A stretch of 64,000 bases of DNA, taken from the IMG/VR virus record IMGVR_UViG_3300008117_006295, positions 1-64,000 of that record; one strand, written 5' to 3'. The notes under the pieces were generated by a model that saw nothing but the letters and a program-made list of their open reading frames with translations, searched no databases and was not told where the DNA came from. Source of the DNA: a virus. The translations under genes and the position numbers were made by a program. Shown one piece after another: positions 31,974 through 40,309 of the stretch; within the stretch, counting starts at the first letter, position 1; each line of letters begins with the position of its first letter.

Positions 31974-33848
31974 ATGAATTATTCAGTACTACATTGTCAT
32001 TCTATGCATTCTTTATTGGACGGGTTAAGTAAACCAAGTTCTATAGCAGATAGGTGCGTAGAAATTGGTGTTAAAGCATGCGCATTAACTGATCATGGAA
32101 ATATTTCAGGCGCTGTTAAATTTTATTCGGCTATGAAAAAAGCAGGAGTAAAACCTATCTTAGGATGCGAATTATATATTTGTGATCAAGATGCATCAAT
32201 TAAGGACGCATCCAATAAAAAACTAAGCCATTTTTTAGTATTGGCCAAAAATCTTCAAGGATGGAAAAGTCTGGTCCGTTTAGTTTCAGAGAGCAACAAC
32301 CCTGATCTTTTTTATTTCAAGCCACGCCTCAATCTGGAGCGCCTAGAGAAGTATTGTCGAGGTAATCTGATAGGAGTCTGTGGTCATCTTGGGTCATACT
32401 TGGCCGATAAGATTTTGGATGATAAAAATGAACTAATTCCAGATTATCTTACCGTTGGTATTGAAGCAGTTAAAAAATTGCATTCTATATTTGGACCAGA
32501 AAATGTATTCTTGGAATCACAACTTATTGATCAAGAAAATCTTCCTTGTCAGGTTATTTTAACAAATGCTATTAGAGAAATTGGTAAAAAGACAAATACC
32601 AAAATTATAGCAACTCCAGATGCTCATTATGCTAGGCGTAGTGATGCTGTTGATCAAAGAATTTTATTATGTACTAATCTCAAAACCACATTACCAGAAA
32701 TTAGTAGAAAAATCAGCAATAATGAAGATGTTCCAATGGGATGTTTTTTCTTGTCAGATAACTATCATATTCCATCTTATGATGAATTGATAGAGCTGCA
32801 CCCTGCTGAAGAATTAGAGAATACTAATTTGGTAGCCTCTATGATTGAAGACTATAATATTTTAAGTAAACCAAGGCTACCGCCATTTTCTTGTCCAAAA
32901 GGCTACGATCCTGATACATACTTAAGACAACTATGTAGAAATGGTTGGAAACAAAAAATAGCTAATATAGTACCAAAACATGATCATCAACAATATACTG
33001 ATCGTATCAAATACGAATTAGAAGTTTTACAAGGTGCGGGATTATCTAGTTATTTCTTGATTGTACAAGATGTTGTTGATTATGTTCGTAAACAAAATTG
33101 GCTTCCCGGTCCTGGAAGAGGAAGTGCTGCTGGATGTTTGGTATCTTATTTGATAGGTATAACAAGCATTGATCCAATAAAATACGGATTAATTTTTGAT
33201 AGATTCTATAATGCTGGTAGAAATACAGCTGATCATATTTCTATGCCAGATATTGATGTTGACGTTCCTATTAATAAAAGAGAATATGTAATTGAATATA
33301 TTAAAAATAAATACGGGGCAGATAAAGTCTCTCAAATGGTTACATTCAATACGATGAAGGGAAGAGGCGCTCTCAAAGATGTTTTAAGAGCATATGGAAA
33401 TATTACATTTGATGAAATGAATAAAATAACTAAAAATATTCCTGATGAAGCTAAAATTGCTGATGAACTACAAGAAATGAAAGAAGAAACCGGGGAAGCA
33501 TCTATTATTAGATGGGCATTAGAAAATAAGAGCGATGACTTAAGAGAATGGTGCTATATAGATGATAATAATGAATTACAAGGACCACTTGCAAAACGTT
33601 TCGAACAAGCTATTAGATTAGAAGGCACAAAAACAAACCAATCTAAACATGCTGCTGGTATTGCGATCAGTAGTATGCCATTGGGAGAATGTTGCCCCAT
33701 GGTTTACGATACAAAAAATGATAAACCTATTGCAGGAATGGAAATGCAAGATCTAGAAAGTATCGGAATTATTAAGTTTGATATACTCGGCGTAGCAATG
33801 TTAGACAAAATTATGTTTATTGAAGATTTACTTTTACAAGGAGCTTAA
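31974..33848 (+). CDS. dnaE: DNA polymerase III alpha subunit, N-terminal part (PHP and palm)
   Basis: 624 residues. Starts with a PHP domain whose metal ligands look intact (HCH at 7-9, TDHG about 38-41, GCELYI about 62, PDAHY about 215). The polymerase palm follows, with the catalytic pair PDIDVDV (about 425-431) and the third Asp in KFDILG (about 602). It stops 18 residues later, at the palm-finger junction, at TAA 33846-33848. The fingers, tau/beta-binding and OB-fold parts are encoded by the gene at 34714. Together the two parts total about 1160 residues, the length of E. coli DnaE. Confidence 0.9.
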   Translation: MNYSVLHCHSMHSLLDGLSKPSSIADRCVEIGVKACALTDHGNISGAVKFYSAMKKAGVKPILGCELYICDQDASIKDASNKKLSHFLVLAKNLQGWKSLVRLVSESNNPDLFYFKPRLNLERLEKYCRGNLIGVCGHLGSYLADKILDDKNELIPDYLTVGIEAVKKLHSIFGPENVFLESQLIDQENLPCQVILTNAIREIGKKTNTKIIATPDAHYARRSDAVDQRILLCTNLKTTLPEISRKISNNEDVPMGCFFLSDNYHIPSYDELIELHPAEELENTNLVASMIEDYNILSKPRLPPFSCPKGYDPDTYLRQLCRNGWKQKIANIVPKHDHQQYTDRIKYELEVLQGAGLSSYFLIVQDVVDYVRKQNWLPGPGRGSAAGCLVSYLIGITSIDPIKYGLIFDRFYNAGRNTADHISMPDIDVDVPINKREYVIEYIKNKYGADKVSQMVTFNTMKGRGALKDVLRAYGNITFDEMNKITKNIPDEAKIADELQEMKEETGEASIIRWALENKSDDLREWCYIDDNNELQGPLAKRFEQAIRLEGTKTNQSKHAAGIAISSMPLGECCPMVYDTKNDKPIAGMEMQDLESIGIIKFDILGVAMLDKIMFIEDLLLQGA

Positions 33849-33849
33849 A

Positions 33850-34032
33850 ATGGCAACGGTAGAATTCAAAGACTTGGCAGAAGGAGCAGAGTTTATTTAC
33901 AATAGTATACAGTATAAAAAAATTCCTGTTATCAAAGTAAGTTGTTGTACATCCTTGAATGCAGAGAATATTACTGATTCTAATAAAAAAATTATGATTA
34001 GACCACTAGAAAAGGTTGAAGTTAATGAATAA
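33850..34032 (+). CDS. Small conserved phage protein inside the split polymerase locus
   Basis: 60 residues from the ATG at 33850, with AGGAG about 7 bases before it; the longer frame to 33820 is within the polymerase gene. It is a small beta-rich protein (FKDLAEGAEFIYNSIQYKK, CCTSLNAENIT). It lies between the two polymerase halves and may assist their association, but nothing in the sequence proves this. Confidence 0.5.
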   Translation: MATVEFKDLAEGAEFIYNSIQYKKIPVIKVSCCTSLNAENITDSNKKIMIRPLEKVEVNE

Positions 34033-34714
34033 TAACAAAATTTGCGTTTTTGATTTCGAGACAGATGGATCAAATCCAGATTTCTGTAGTCCTGTACAAA
34101 TAGCTGCTGTAATGATAGATCCGGTTAGTTTAGAAATTATTGATGGTTCAGAATTTAATGTAAACTTTAAACCAGAAGTGATAGAACAGAATGAAAATTA
34201 TGAATATACAACTGATATCTTAGATTTTCATGCTAAAGTTAGAGGATGTTCAAAAGCCGATATTCTAAAACAGTGGCAACAATATCCTAAACAAGAATAT
34301 AGTTGGCAATTATTTATTAATTATTTACAGAATTATCATACTAGAAGTAGTCGCAAAAGTCAATTTAGCGCCCCTATTGCCGCTGGATATAATATACATA
34401 GATTTGATCTTCGTATTATAGAAAGACTTAGCTCAAAATATAATAATCTAAATAAAGAAAATCGATCAGATATCTTTTATCCTCGTGATACATTAGATAT
34501 AATGGGACTAATGTTTTATTGGTTTGAAGCAAGTAATGAACTCAATAGTTATTCTTTAGATACTGTGAGAGAATACTTTGGTATTAGTGGAGAGGGTGCT
34601 CATGATGCACTAAAAGACGTTAAAGATTGTGCGGAAATATTAACGAGATTTATGAAACTACATCGTAATCTTTCATCGAAAGTAAAATTTAAAAATTCAT
34701 TTTTGGGAAAATAA
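34025..34714 (+). CDS. dnaQ: DnaQ-like DEDDh 3'-5' exonuclease (epsilon-type)
   Basis: 229 residues from the ATG at 34025, in an 8-base overlap with the small gene before. Exo I CVFDFETDG with Asp10 and Glu12, Exo II AAGYNIHRFDLRI, Exo III HDALKDVKDCAEIL with the general base His and the last Asp. A proofreading exonuclease. Its position between the two polymerase genes strongly suggests it works with the split polymerase. Ends in a TAATG overlap with the second polymerase gene. Confidence 0.88.
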   Translation: MNNNKICVFDFETDGSNPDFCSPVQIAAVMIDPVSLEIIDGSEFNVNFKPEVIEQNENYEYTTDILDFHAKVRGCSKADILKQWQQYPKQEYSWQLFINYLQNYHTRSSRKSQFSAPIAAGYNIHRFDLRIIERLSSKYNNLNKENRSDIFYPRDTLDIMGLMFYWFEASNELNSYSLDTVREYFGISGEGAHDALKDVKDCAEILTRFMKLHRNLSSKVKFKNSFLGK

Positions 34715-36324
34715 TGTCTAAAAATTTACAATTTAATTGTGGATGTTCTTTTAAAATCAATGATAATAGTATCGAATTTAATCCTAATATTGAAACTATT
34801 AATTTAGATTGTCAAAAAACTTGGGATTTAATTAGCGATGGTAATACTAAGGGATGTTTTCAATTAGAAAGCAGACTTGGTAGGTCGTATGCTAAAAAAC
34901 TTAAACCAGAAAATGTAGAACAGCTTTCTGCATTAATAGCAATTATTAGACCAGGATGCTTGGAGTCTTTTAAAGACGGTAAGAGTATTACCCAGCATTA
35001 TATAGATATTAAAAATGGACAAGAGTCTATTGATTATCTACATCCATCATTAGAGCCAATATTAAAGACAACATATTCTCAAATGATTTATCAAGAGCAG
35101 GCGATGCAAATAGCAAAAGATATCGCGGGATTTAGTTTGCAAGATGCTGATTCTTTAAGAAAAGCTATCGGTAAAAAACTTCCAGAAGAAATGGCAAAAA
35201 TTAAAACAAAATTTTTAGAAGGATGCAAACAAAGTAAAGTTGTTGACGAAGCAACTGCCGAACAAATATTCGGCTGGATTGAAAAAAGTCAAAGATATAG
35301 CTTTAATAAATCCCATTCTGTATCATATGCGATGAATGCTTATTTATCAGCATATGCTAAGGCCCATTTTCCGAAAATCTTCTTCTCCTCTTATTTGTCT
35401 TTTGCTAAAGATAAAGTAGATCCACAAGATGAAATTAAGGAATTAATCCAAAATGCAAATGAGATGGATGTTGATGTAAGAACGCCAGATCTTAGAAATC
35501 TAAATAGATTTTTTCTATTAAAAAATGATAAGATTTATTTTGGACTAACAGATATAAAAGGTGTTGGTCAATCAGTTTTTGATAAAATAGTTTCAATTGT
35601 TAAAGAGTCCCATATTCATCTAGATACTGCCTGCTGGTATAAAATACTATTTAAATTATTGGTTAATATTAATTCTACAGCAGCAAAAGCATTAATACAA
35701 AGTGGTGCCTTGGACTATCTTAGTAAACCAAGACAAACAATGCTCTATGAATTTAATACTGTCAGCAATCTTACAAAGAAAGAAATAGAACACGCTCTTA
35801 ATTATACCGTAGAAAATACTAGCCTAATAATTATTCTAAATAAATTAATAGGAAATAGTAAGATTAATAAAAAACGTAAAGAAAATCTTGAAAATTTGAT
35901 TTATAATCTTCAACATCCTCCTCATTCGTTGAGTGATCAAGCTGAATGGATATCTGATTGTGAATATACTTTATTAGGATATTCTATATCTTGTAGTAAG
36001 GTTGATCTTTATGATATAAGTATGACAAATACTTCTTGCCGTGACTTTAAAAATGGTATTAATAATCAAAAATTAATTATGGGTGGAGAAATAACTGGTT
36101 GTAATGTTACCCAAACCAAAACTGGTAAAACAAAAGGATCAGATATGGCTTTTGTAACATTACAAGACAATACTGGTGCTGTAGACTCAGTAATATTTTT
36201 TCCAGAAACATATAAAAAATATCGTAATATTTTATTTGCAGGACATGTTATTATAGTGCAGGGAGCACGATCAAAAACTGGAGACTCGTTCATTGTTGAA
36301 AAAGCTTATGTGGCAAGATCTTGA
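34714..36324 (+). CDS. dnaE: DNA polymerase III alpha subunit, C-terminal part (fingers to OB fold)
   Basis: 536 residues. After a 33-residue N-terminal part with NCGCSFKIN it picks up the DnaE line at LDCQKTWDLISDGNTKGCFQ and continues with IAIIRPGCLESF, YSQMIYQEQAMQIA, the fingers, RYSFNKSHSVSYAM (about 193-206), then helix-hairpin-helix/beta-binding parts (IKGVGQSVFDKIV) and an OB-fold near the end (about 446-536). All catalytic Asp are in the other gene, so this protein is not active alone. FNKSHS is uninterrupted, which rules out the cyanobacterial split-intein site. Followed by the ssb promoter, whose -35 begins inside its last codons. Confidence 0.88.
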   Translation: MSKNLQFNCGCSFKINDNSIEFNPNIETINLDCQKTWDLISDGNTKGCFQLESRLGRSYAKKLKPENVEQLSALIAIIRPGCLESFKDGKSITQHYIDIKNGQESIDYLHPSLEPILKTTYSQMIYQEQAMQIAKDIAGFSLQDADSLRKAIGKKLPEEMAKIKTKFLEGCKQSKVVDEATAEQIFGWIEKSQRYSFNKSHSVSYAMNAYLSAYAKAHFPKIFFSSYLSFAKDKVDPQDEIKELIQNANEMDVDVRTPDLRNLNRFFLLKNDKIYFGLTDIKGVGQSVFDKIVSIVKESHIHLDTACWYKILFKLLVNINSTAAKALIQSGALDYLSKPRQTMLYEFNTVSNLTKKEIEHALNYTVENTSLIIILNKLIGNSKINKKRKENLENLIYNLQHPPHSLSDQAEWISDCEYTLLGYSISCSKVDLYDISMTNTSCRDFKNGINNQKLIMGGEITGCNVTQTKTGKTKGSDMAFVTLQDNTGAVDSVIFFPETYKKYRNILFAGHVIIVQGARSKTGDSFIVEKAYVARS

Positions 36325-36348
36325 CAACTCACTCCACCATGATATAAT
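36321..36348 (+). promoter_or_regulatory. Consensus sigma70 promoter of ssb
   Basis: TTGACA (36321-36326), a 16-base spacer, and TATAAT (36343-36348). Both hexamers match the consensus. It lies across the end of the polymerase gene and gives an approximately 45-base leader before the ssb ATG. Confidence 0.88.
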
Positions 36349-36398
36349 ACGTTACAAAGTGTTTGGTTTTGGTTTTAACTTTTTTAGGAGATAATTAT

Positions 36399-36782
36399 AT
36401 GAATTTAGTTATTTTAAAGGGTAATTTGGCTAGAGATCCTGAATTAAGGATGGTTGGTGGCGAAAAGCAAACAGCCGTTGTTAATTTTTCCATTGCTGTT
36501 AACCGTGAATTTATACGAGCAAATGGAACTCTAGATAAGATTACAAGTTTCATTTCTTGTGAAGCCTGGGATAGCGGAGCAGAAGCGATTGCAAAGGCTT
36601 TAAAGAAGGGTGATCTAGTTCTAGTTGAAGGATCACTAAGAAATGATAGCTGGGAAAAGGATGGAGTAAAGCATAGTACTATTAAGGTTAGGGTAAATAA
36701 TTTTGCTCCATTAGCAAAAGCTCGCAGCAAATCAGCGTCAAGCGAAAGCGATGCTGATGTAGAAGAAACAGTATCGTTCTAA
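36399..36782 (+). CDS. ssb: Single-stranded DNA-binding protein
   Basis: 127 residues from the ATG at 36399, with AGGAG (36386-36390) 8 bases before it; a TTG-started longer frame is not supported. Classic SSB OB-fold: MNLVILKGNLARDPELR, VVNFSIAVNREF, SFISCEAWDSGAEAI, KGDLVLVEGSLRNDSWEKDG, then an acidic C-terminal tail (SSESDADVEETVSF) like the partner-binding tip. It coats single-stranded DNA at the fork. With its own promoter and terminator it can be expressed at a high level, separate from the replication operon. Confidence 0.92.
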   Translation: MNLVILKGNLARDPELRMVGGEKQTAVVNFSIAVNREFIRANGTLDKITSFISCEAWDSGAEAIAKALKKGDLVLVEGSLRNDSWEKDGVKHSTIKVRVNNFAPLAKARSKSASSESDADVEETVSF

Positions 36783-36811
36783 TTAATCAATTGATTATTA
36801 TTCTAGCAGTT

Positions 36812-36840
36812 AGGACATATCCATTGGTATGTCCTTTCTG
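36812..36840 (+). terminator. Intrinsic terminator after ssb
   Basis: AGGACATATCC pairs with GGTATGTCCT (36812-36835): 10 base pairs with one bulged T and a 3-base loop, followed by TTCTG. It closes the ssb unit. Confidence 0.65.
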
Positions 36841-36866
36841 TTATGAATATCAAAATAGGAATACTT

Positions 36867-38531
36867 ATGAAGAAAAGAATATTTATTTGTAATGAAGCTA
36901 GTTTTATAGCAAGTGGTTATGGTATACATGGTAAAGAACTTTTAACTAGACTTCATAATAGTGATAAATATGAGGTTGCAGAATTAGGCTGCTATTCAAC
37001 AGTAAATGATCCTAGGATTCAAAATATACCATGGAAATTTTATCCTAATCTTCCTAAGCCTGATGATACTGAAAAGCTAAACGAATATAAAAGCAATGGA
37101 AATAACCAATTCGGTCTTTGGAGATTTAATAAAGCTATAATAGATTTCAAGCCGCACATTGTTTTCGATGTTAGAGATTACTGGATGTATGCTTATCAAG
37201 AGACTAGTCCTTTACGAAAATATTTTAAATGGATTCTAATGCCAACGGTTGATAGCGCTCCTCAACATTTTGAATGGTTATCAACTTTCTGCAATGCCGA
37301 TATGGTTATGCCATATACTGAATGGGCAAGAGATGTTCTTGTGAATTCTTGTGGAAATAAGATTAATTTATTTCCTAAAGTTGCATTGGCTGGTGTTAAC
37401 CCTAATGATTTTTATCCTATTGATGATAGAGCATCTCTTAAAGAAAAGTATTTTGGTAGAAAAGATGCTATGATTACTGGCTTGGTTGTAAGAAACCAAA
37501 AAAGAAAACTAGTATCAGATATTCTATTAACATATAAAAAATATCTAAATACATTATTAATTTCTGGTAATAAAGATCTTTATGATAGATCATTCTTATA
37601 CCTACACACAACATATCCTGAAGAACACGGATGGAATATTCCTGCTTTACTTTTAGAGTTTGGTATGTTAGATAAAACTTACTTTACTCATAATTGCAGA
37701 AATTGTGGCAATATAGAAGCCTCCAAATTTCAAAATGCTGTTACTGTTTGTCAGAAATGTAATAGTGCATCAAGAACATTTCCTAATCCAACAAATCCGC
37801 TCAGTACTGAAAAATTAAATGAAATATACAATTTGTTTGATTTATTTATACAGTATGCTATCTGTGAAGGATTTGGTTATCCTCAAATAGAAGCAGCGGC
37901 TTGTGGCGTTCCTATTGCTAGTGTTGATTATAGCGCTATGTCAGAAATATGCCGCGATCTAAATGGAACAAAAATTCCTGTTAAGAGACTATTTAGAGAA
38001 CTCGAAACAAATGCAGATAGAGCATATCCTGATAATGATTTTACATCAAAGATGATATATGATTATTTTATCAATTATTCCGAAGAAAATGCTAAAAAAT
38101 TATCTGCTGAAACTAGACAATTATGCATAAATAAATATACTTGGGATAATGTATATAAGATATGGGAAGAATGTTTCGATAGTATAGACATATCAGATTT
38201 AAAAGATTGGAATGATCCTACTATATCAGAAGTATCGACAAATATGTCTGTTCCTGGAAATCTATCAAAAATAGAATTTGTCAAATATATTTGCGATAAT
38301 ATAATTAAGGAACCAAAACTATTTTATAGTGGACATATACAAATGCTTCTTAGAGATTTTCTAAGTGGTATAGTAGCTAAAAATAGTAATATTACAACTA
38401 TAAATCATCAAGAAGTTGTAAATATATTAGAGCAATATTTAGTTAATAAAGTTAATCATGAAAAATTAAGAGTAAATTCACACTTATTAAAACAAGAAGA
38501 TTTTATAACATGTCAGAATCCAAAGAGATGA
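36867..38531 (+). CDS. GT4-type glycosyltransferase with inserted zinc ribbon
   Basis: 554 residues from the ATG at 36867, with AGGA (36857-36860) 6 bases before it; the ATG at 36843 has no site. GT-B layout: glycine loop FIASGYGIHGKEL, a central helix-rich region, and the donor motif YAICEGFGYPQIEAAACGVP. Between the two it has a four-cysteine ribbon CRNCGN...CQKC (about residues 281-302), an unusual insertion. Probably transfers a nucleotide sugar; acceptor unknown. Confidence 0.75.
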   Translation: MKKRIFICNEASFIASGYGIHGKELLTRLHNSDKYEVAELGCYSTVNDPRIQNIPWKFYPNLPKPDDTEKLNEYKSNGNNQFGLWRFNKAIIDFKPHIVFDVRDYWMYAYQETSPLRKYFKWILMPTVDSAPQHFEWLSTFCNADMVMPYTEWARDVLVNSCGNKINLFPKVALAGVNPNDFYPIDDRASLKEKYFGRKDAMITGLVVRNQKRKLVSDILLTYKKYLNTLLISGNKDLYDRSFLYLHTTYPEEHGWNIPALLLEFGMLDKTYFTHNCRNCGNIEASKFQNAVTVCQKCNSASRTFPNPTNPLSTEKLNEIYNLFDLFIQYAICEGFGYPQIEAAACGVPIASVDYSAMSEICRDLNGTKIPVKRLFRELETNADRAYPDNDFTSKMIYDYFINYSEENAKKLSAETRQLCINKYTWDNVYKIWEECFDSIDISDLKDWNDPTISEVSTNMSVPGNLSKIEFVKYICDNIIKEPKLFYSGHIQMLLRDFLSGIVAKNSNITTINHQEVVNILEQYLVNKVNHEKLRVNSHLLKQEDFITCQNPKR

Positions 38532-39280
38532 CAATAAATAATATTCATACGTCATGTAAAGATTGCGTTTTTGCAACATATGATCAAAATACACAAACCG
38601 ATTGTCAGTTAAATCTAATAAATAGATATAAGGAAAGTGGAACTTCAATCATAGAAGCATATGATGATGATAAAGAATTCTTTATAGTTAACGATAGGAA
38701 ATGTATCGGATACCGAACAGAGTCTTGGTATACTAATCTAGGATTAGAATTATCTATCGAAGAAAAAATAAAACAAATAAAAGAAACTTTTAGACTAAAA
38801 TATATTTTATTTATTGATTTAAAAAATATCTCTATAGATAAACTACAAATAATCTTTAATGATATAAAAAATGCTGATATTAAACCATCAAAACTGATCT
38901 TATTAAGGTATAATTATACAAATAAAATTTTTGATTTTGATTCACTTAAAGAGCTAATAGAAAATAGCGACCTTAACTGTGAGTGGCGTGTACAAACAAT
39001 GGTTGATGATGAAGTTACACTAAAGAGCTTAATATCATCTACTATTGCCACGAATACTAAATATAAGTTTATTCTGTATATTTCTGAATATACTGATCTA
39101 TTAAATAAAATAATTAATGAAGCTAATAAGATTATTTATGATGATCTAAAAACATTTATAGTACTATCTGATAAAGAGCATAATGCAAAATTATTTTTAG
39201 GACTATTATATAGATATGTTTGGCATTCATCTGGCGTAGATATATTGGAGGAAACTAAAGATTTCACGATAGTATCATGA
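38510..39280 (+). CDS. Conserved protein with N-terminal cysteine cluster
   Basis: 256 residues. HTSCKDCVFATYDQNTQTDC and DRKCIGYR form a four-cysteine cluster (C-x2-C-x12-C, then a later C), reminiscent of metal or Fe-S binding. The rest alternates strands and helices like a GT-A or Rossmann domain (KYILFIDLKNISIDKLQIIF). I recall similar cysteine-headed proteins next to phage glycosyltransferases, but know no function. Overlaps neighbours on both sides. Confidence 0.5.
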   Translation: MSESKEMTINNIHTSCKDCVFATYDQNTQTDCQLNLINRYKESGTSIIEAYDDDKEFFIVNDRKCIGYRTESWYTNLGLELSIEEKIKQIKETFRLKYILFIDLKNISIDKLQIIFNDIKNADIKPSKLILLRYNYTNKIFDFDSLKELIENSDLNCEWRVQTMVDDEVTLKSLISSTIATNTKYKFILYISEYTDLLNKIINEANKIIYDDLKTFIVLSDKEHNAKLFLGLLYRYVWHSSGVDILEETKDFTIVS

Positions 39281-39933
39281 AAATTATTATTCTAGGAGAT
39301 AAATACCAAAAAGGAAGTAAAAGTCAAGGATGTGCCGGATTAATAAAGATTAATAATAATTCAAATATATTAGAAAATCAGTATCTTATATTAAAGTCAA
39401 GTTTCCCAGATTCAAAAATATTTTATGTATATGGATTTGATAATAAAAAGATCATATCATATTTTGAAAATAAAAAACTAAATATTAATTTTATATATAA
39501 TGAAAAATACGACGAATACAACGAAGGGTTCTCTTTGAGTCTAATTAAGGAGTACATAGATTCTGAAACATTAATTATTTCTGGATATAATATATTTTCT
39601 CCAAATTGCTTTAAAAAATTTGATACAACACACTCTCAAGTTTTTGTTGATAATTCGGAAAATAGCAAAATAGGATGTATTATAAATAATAAAAATATTC
39701 TTGAGAATATCTTTTATGATCTAGATAATAAAATTCATTCAATGTTTTATCTAAACAAACCAGATGCAATCATTTTTAATAACTTATTACAATCAAAAGT
39801 ATATAATGCTTTTCTATTTGAACTAATCAATACTTGCATATCATCAGGTTGTAATATAAAATTAAAAAATCTAAATAAAAACATAAGACATTATAAAACC
39901 ACTAACAATACTAAACAATATGAAAAACATTAA
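39277..39933 (+). CDS. Nucleotidyltransferase-like protein, probably degenerate
   Basis: 218 residues. The order of strands (IFYVYGFDNKKIISYFENKK, INFIYNEKYDEYNEGFSLSL, ETLIISGYNIFS) resembles sugar nucleotidyltransferases such as LicC or RmlA. The glycine-rich GxGTR loop is missing (GCAGLIKIN in its place) and the catalytic GD is SG, so the usual activity is unlikely. It may bind a nucleotide sugar or act as a partner of neighbouring glycosyltransferases. Confidence 0.4.
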   Translation: MKIIILGDKYQKGSKSQGCAGLIKINNNSNILENQYLILKSSFPDSKIFYVYGFDNKKIISYFENKKLNINFIYNEKYDEYNEGFSLSLIKEYIDSETLIISGYNIFSPNCFKKFDTTHSQVFVDNSENSKIGCIINNKNILENIFYDLDNKIHSMFYLNKPDAIIFNNLLQSKVYNAFLFELINTCISSGCNIKLKNLNKNIRHYKTTNNTKQYEKH

Positions 39934-40309
39934 ATTATCATTTTTTATAGATGGCACAGATTCTTCCGAAATCTTGGTTAAAATTAAGGAATATTTCTCA
40001 CAAAAATATACTATAGACGATGTTATAGTATTCAGTAAAGATCCTATAATTAGCAGGATGCCAAAAGAGTATGGAATATTATCAACATACCACTTAACTT
40101 TCTATAAAGGAATAATAGTCTTTTTCACGCTAGAGGATTATTTATCCCATGAAAATATTTCATTATCAAAAGAAAGATACCTATTCATAAATGATAAAAC
40201 AATTAAAGATATAGAATCTATTAATAGATCAACTATACAAAATATTAATATGATAACTATGAACGAAGATAAAACTATTCAATTAACAAAATTACCATCA
40301 ACATTATGA
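39920..40309 (+). CDS. Hypothetical protein
   Basis: 129 residues of alternating hydrophobic strands and polar helices (LSFFIDGTDSSEILVKI; IVFFTLEDYLSHENI). No family recognised. It overlaps its upstream neighbour by 14 bases and the following endonuclease gene by 4 (ATGA), so it is in the same unit. Confidence 0.45.
   Translation: MKNIKLSFFIDGTDSSEILVKIKEYFSQKYTIDDVIVFSKDPIISRMPKEYGILSTYHLTFYKGIIVFFTLEDYLSHENISLSKERYLFINDKTIKDIESINRSTIQNINMITMNEDKTIQLTKLPSTL

Noticed and set aside
34714-36324. Split intein joining the two polymerase parts
   Set aside because: No intein N- or C-terminal motifs are present at the ends, and the usual DnaE intein site FNKSHS is intact within the second gene.
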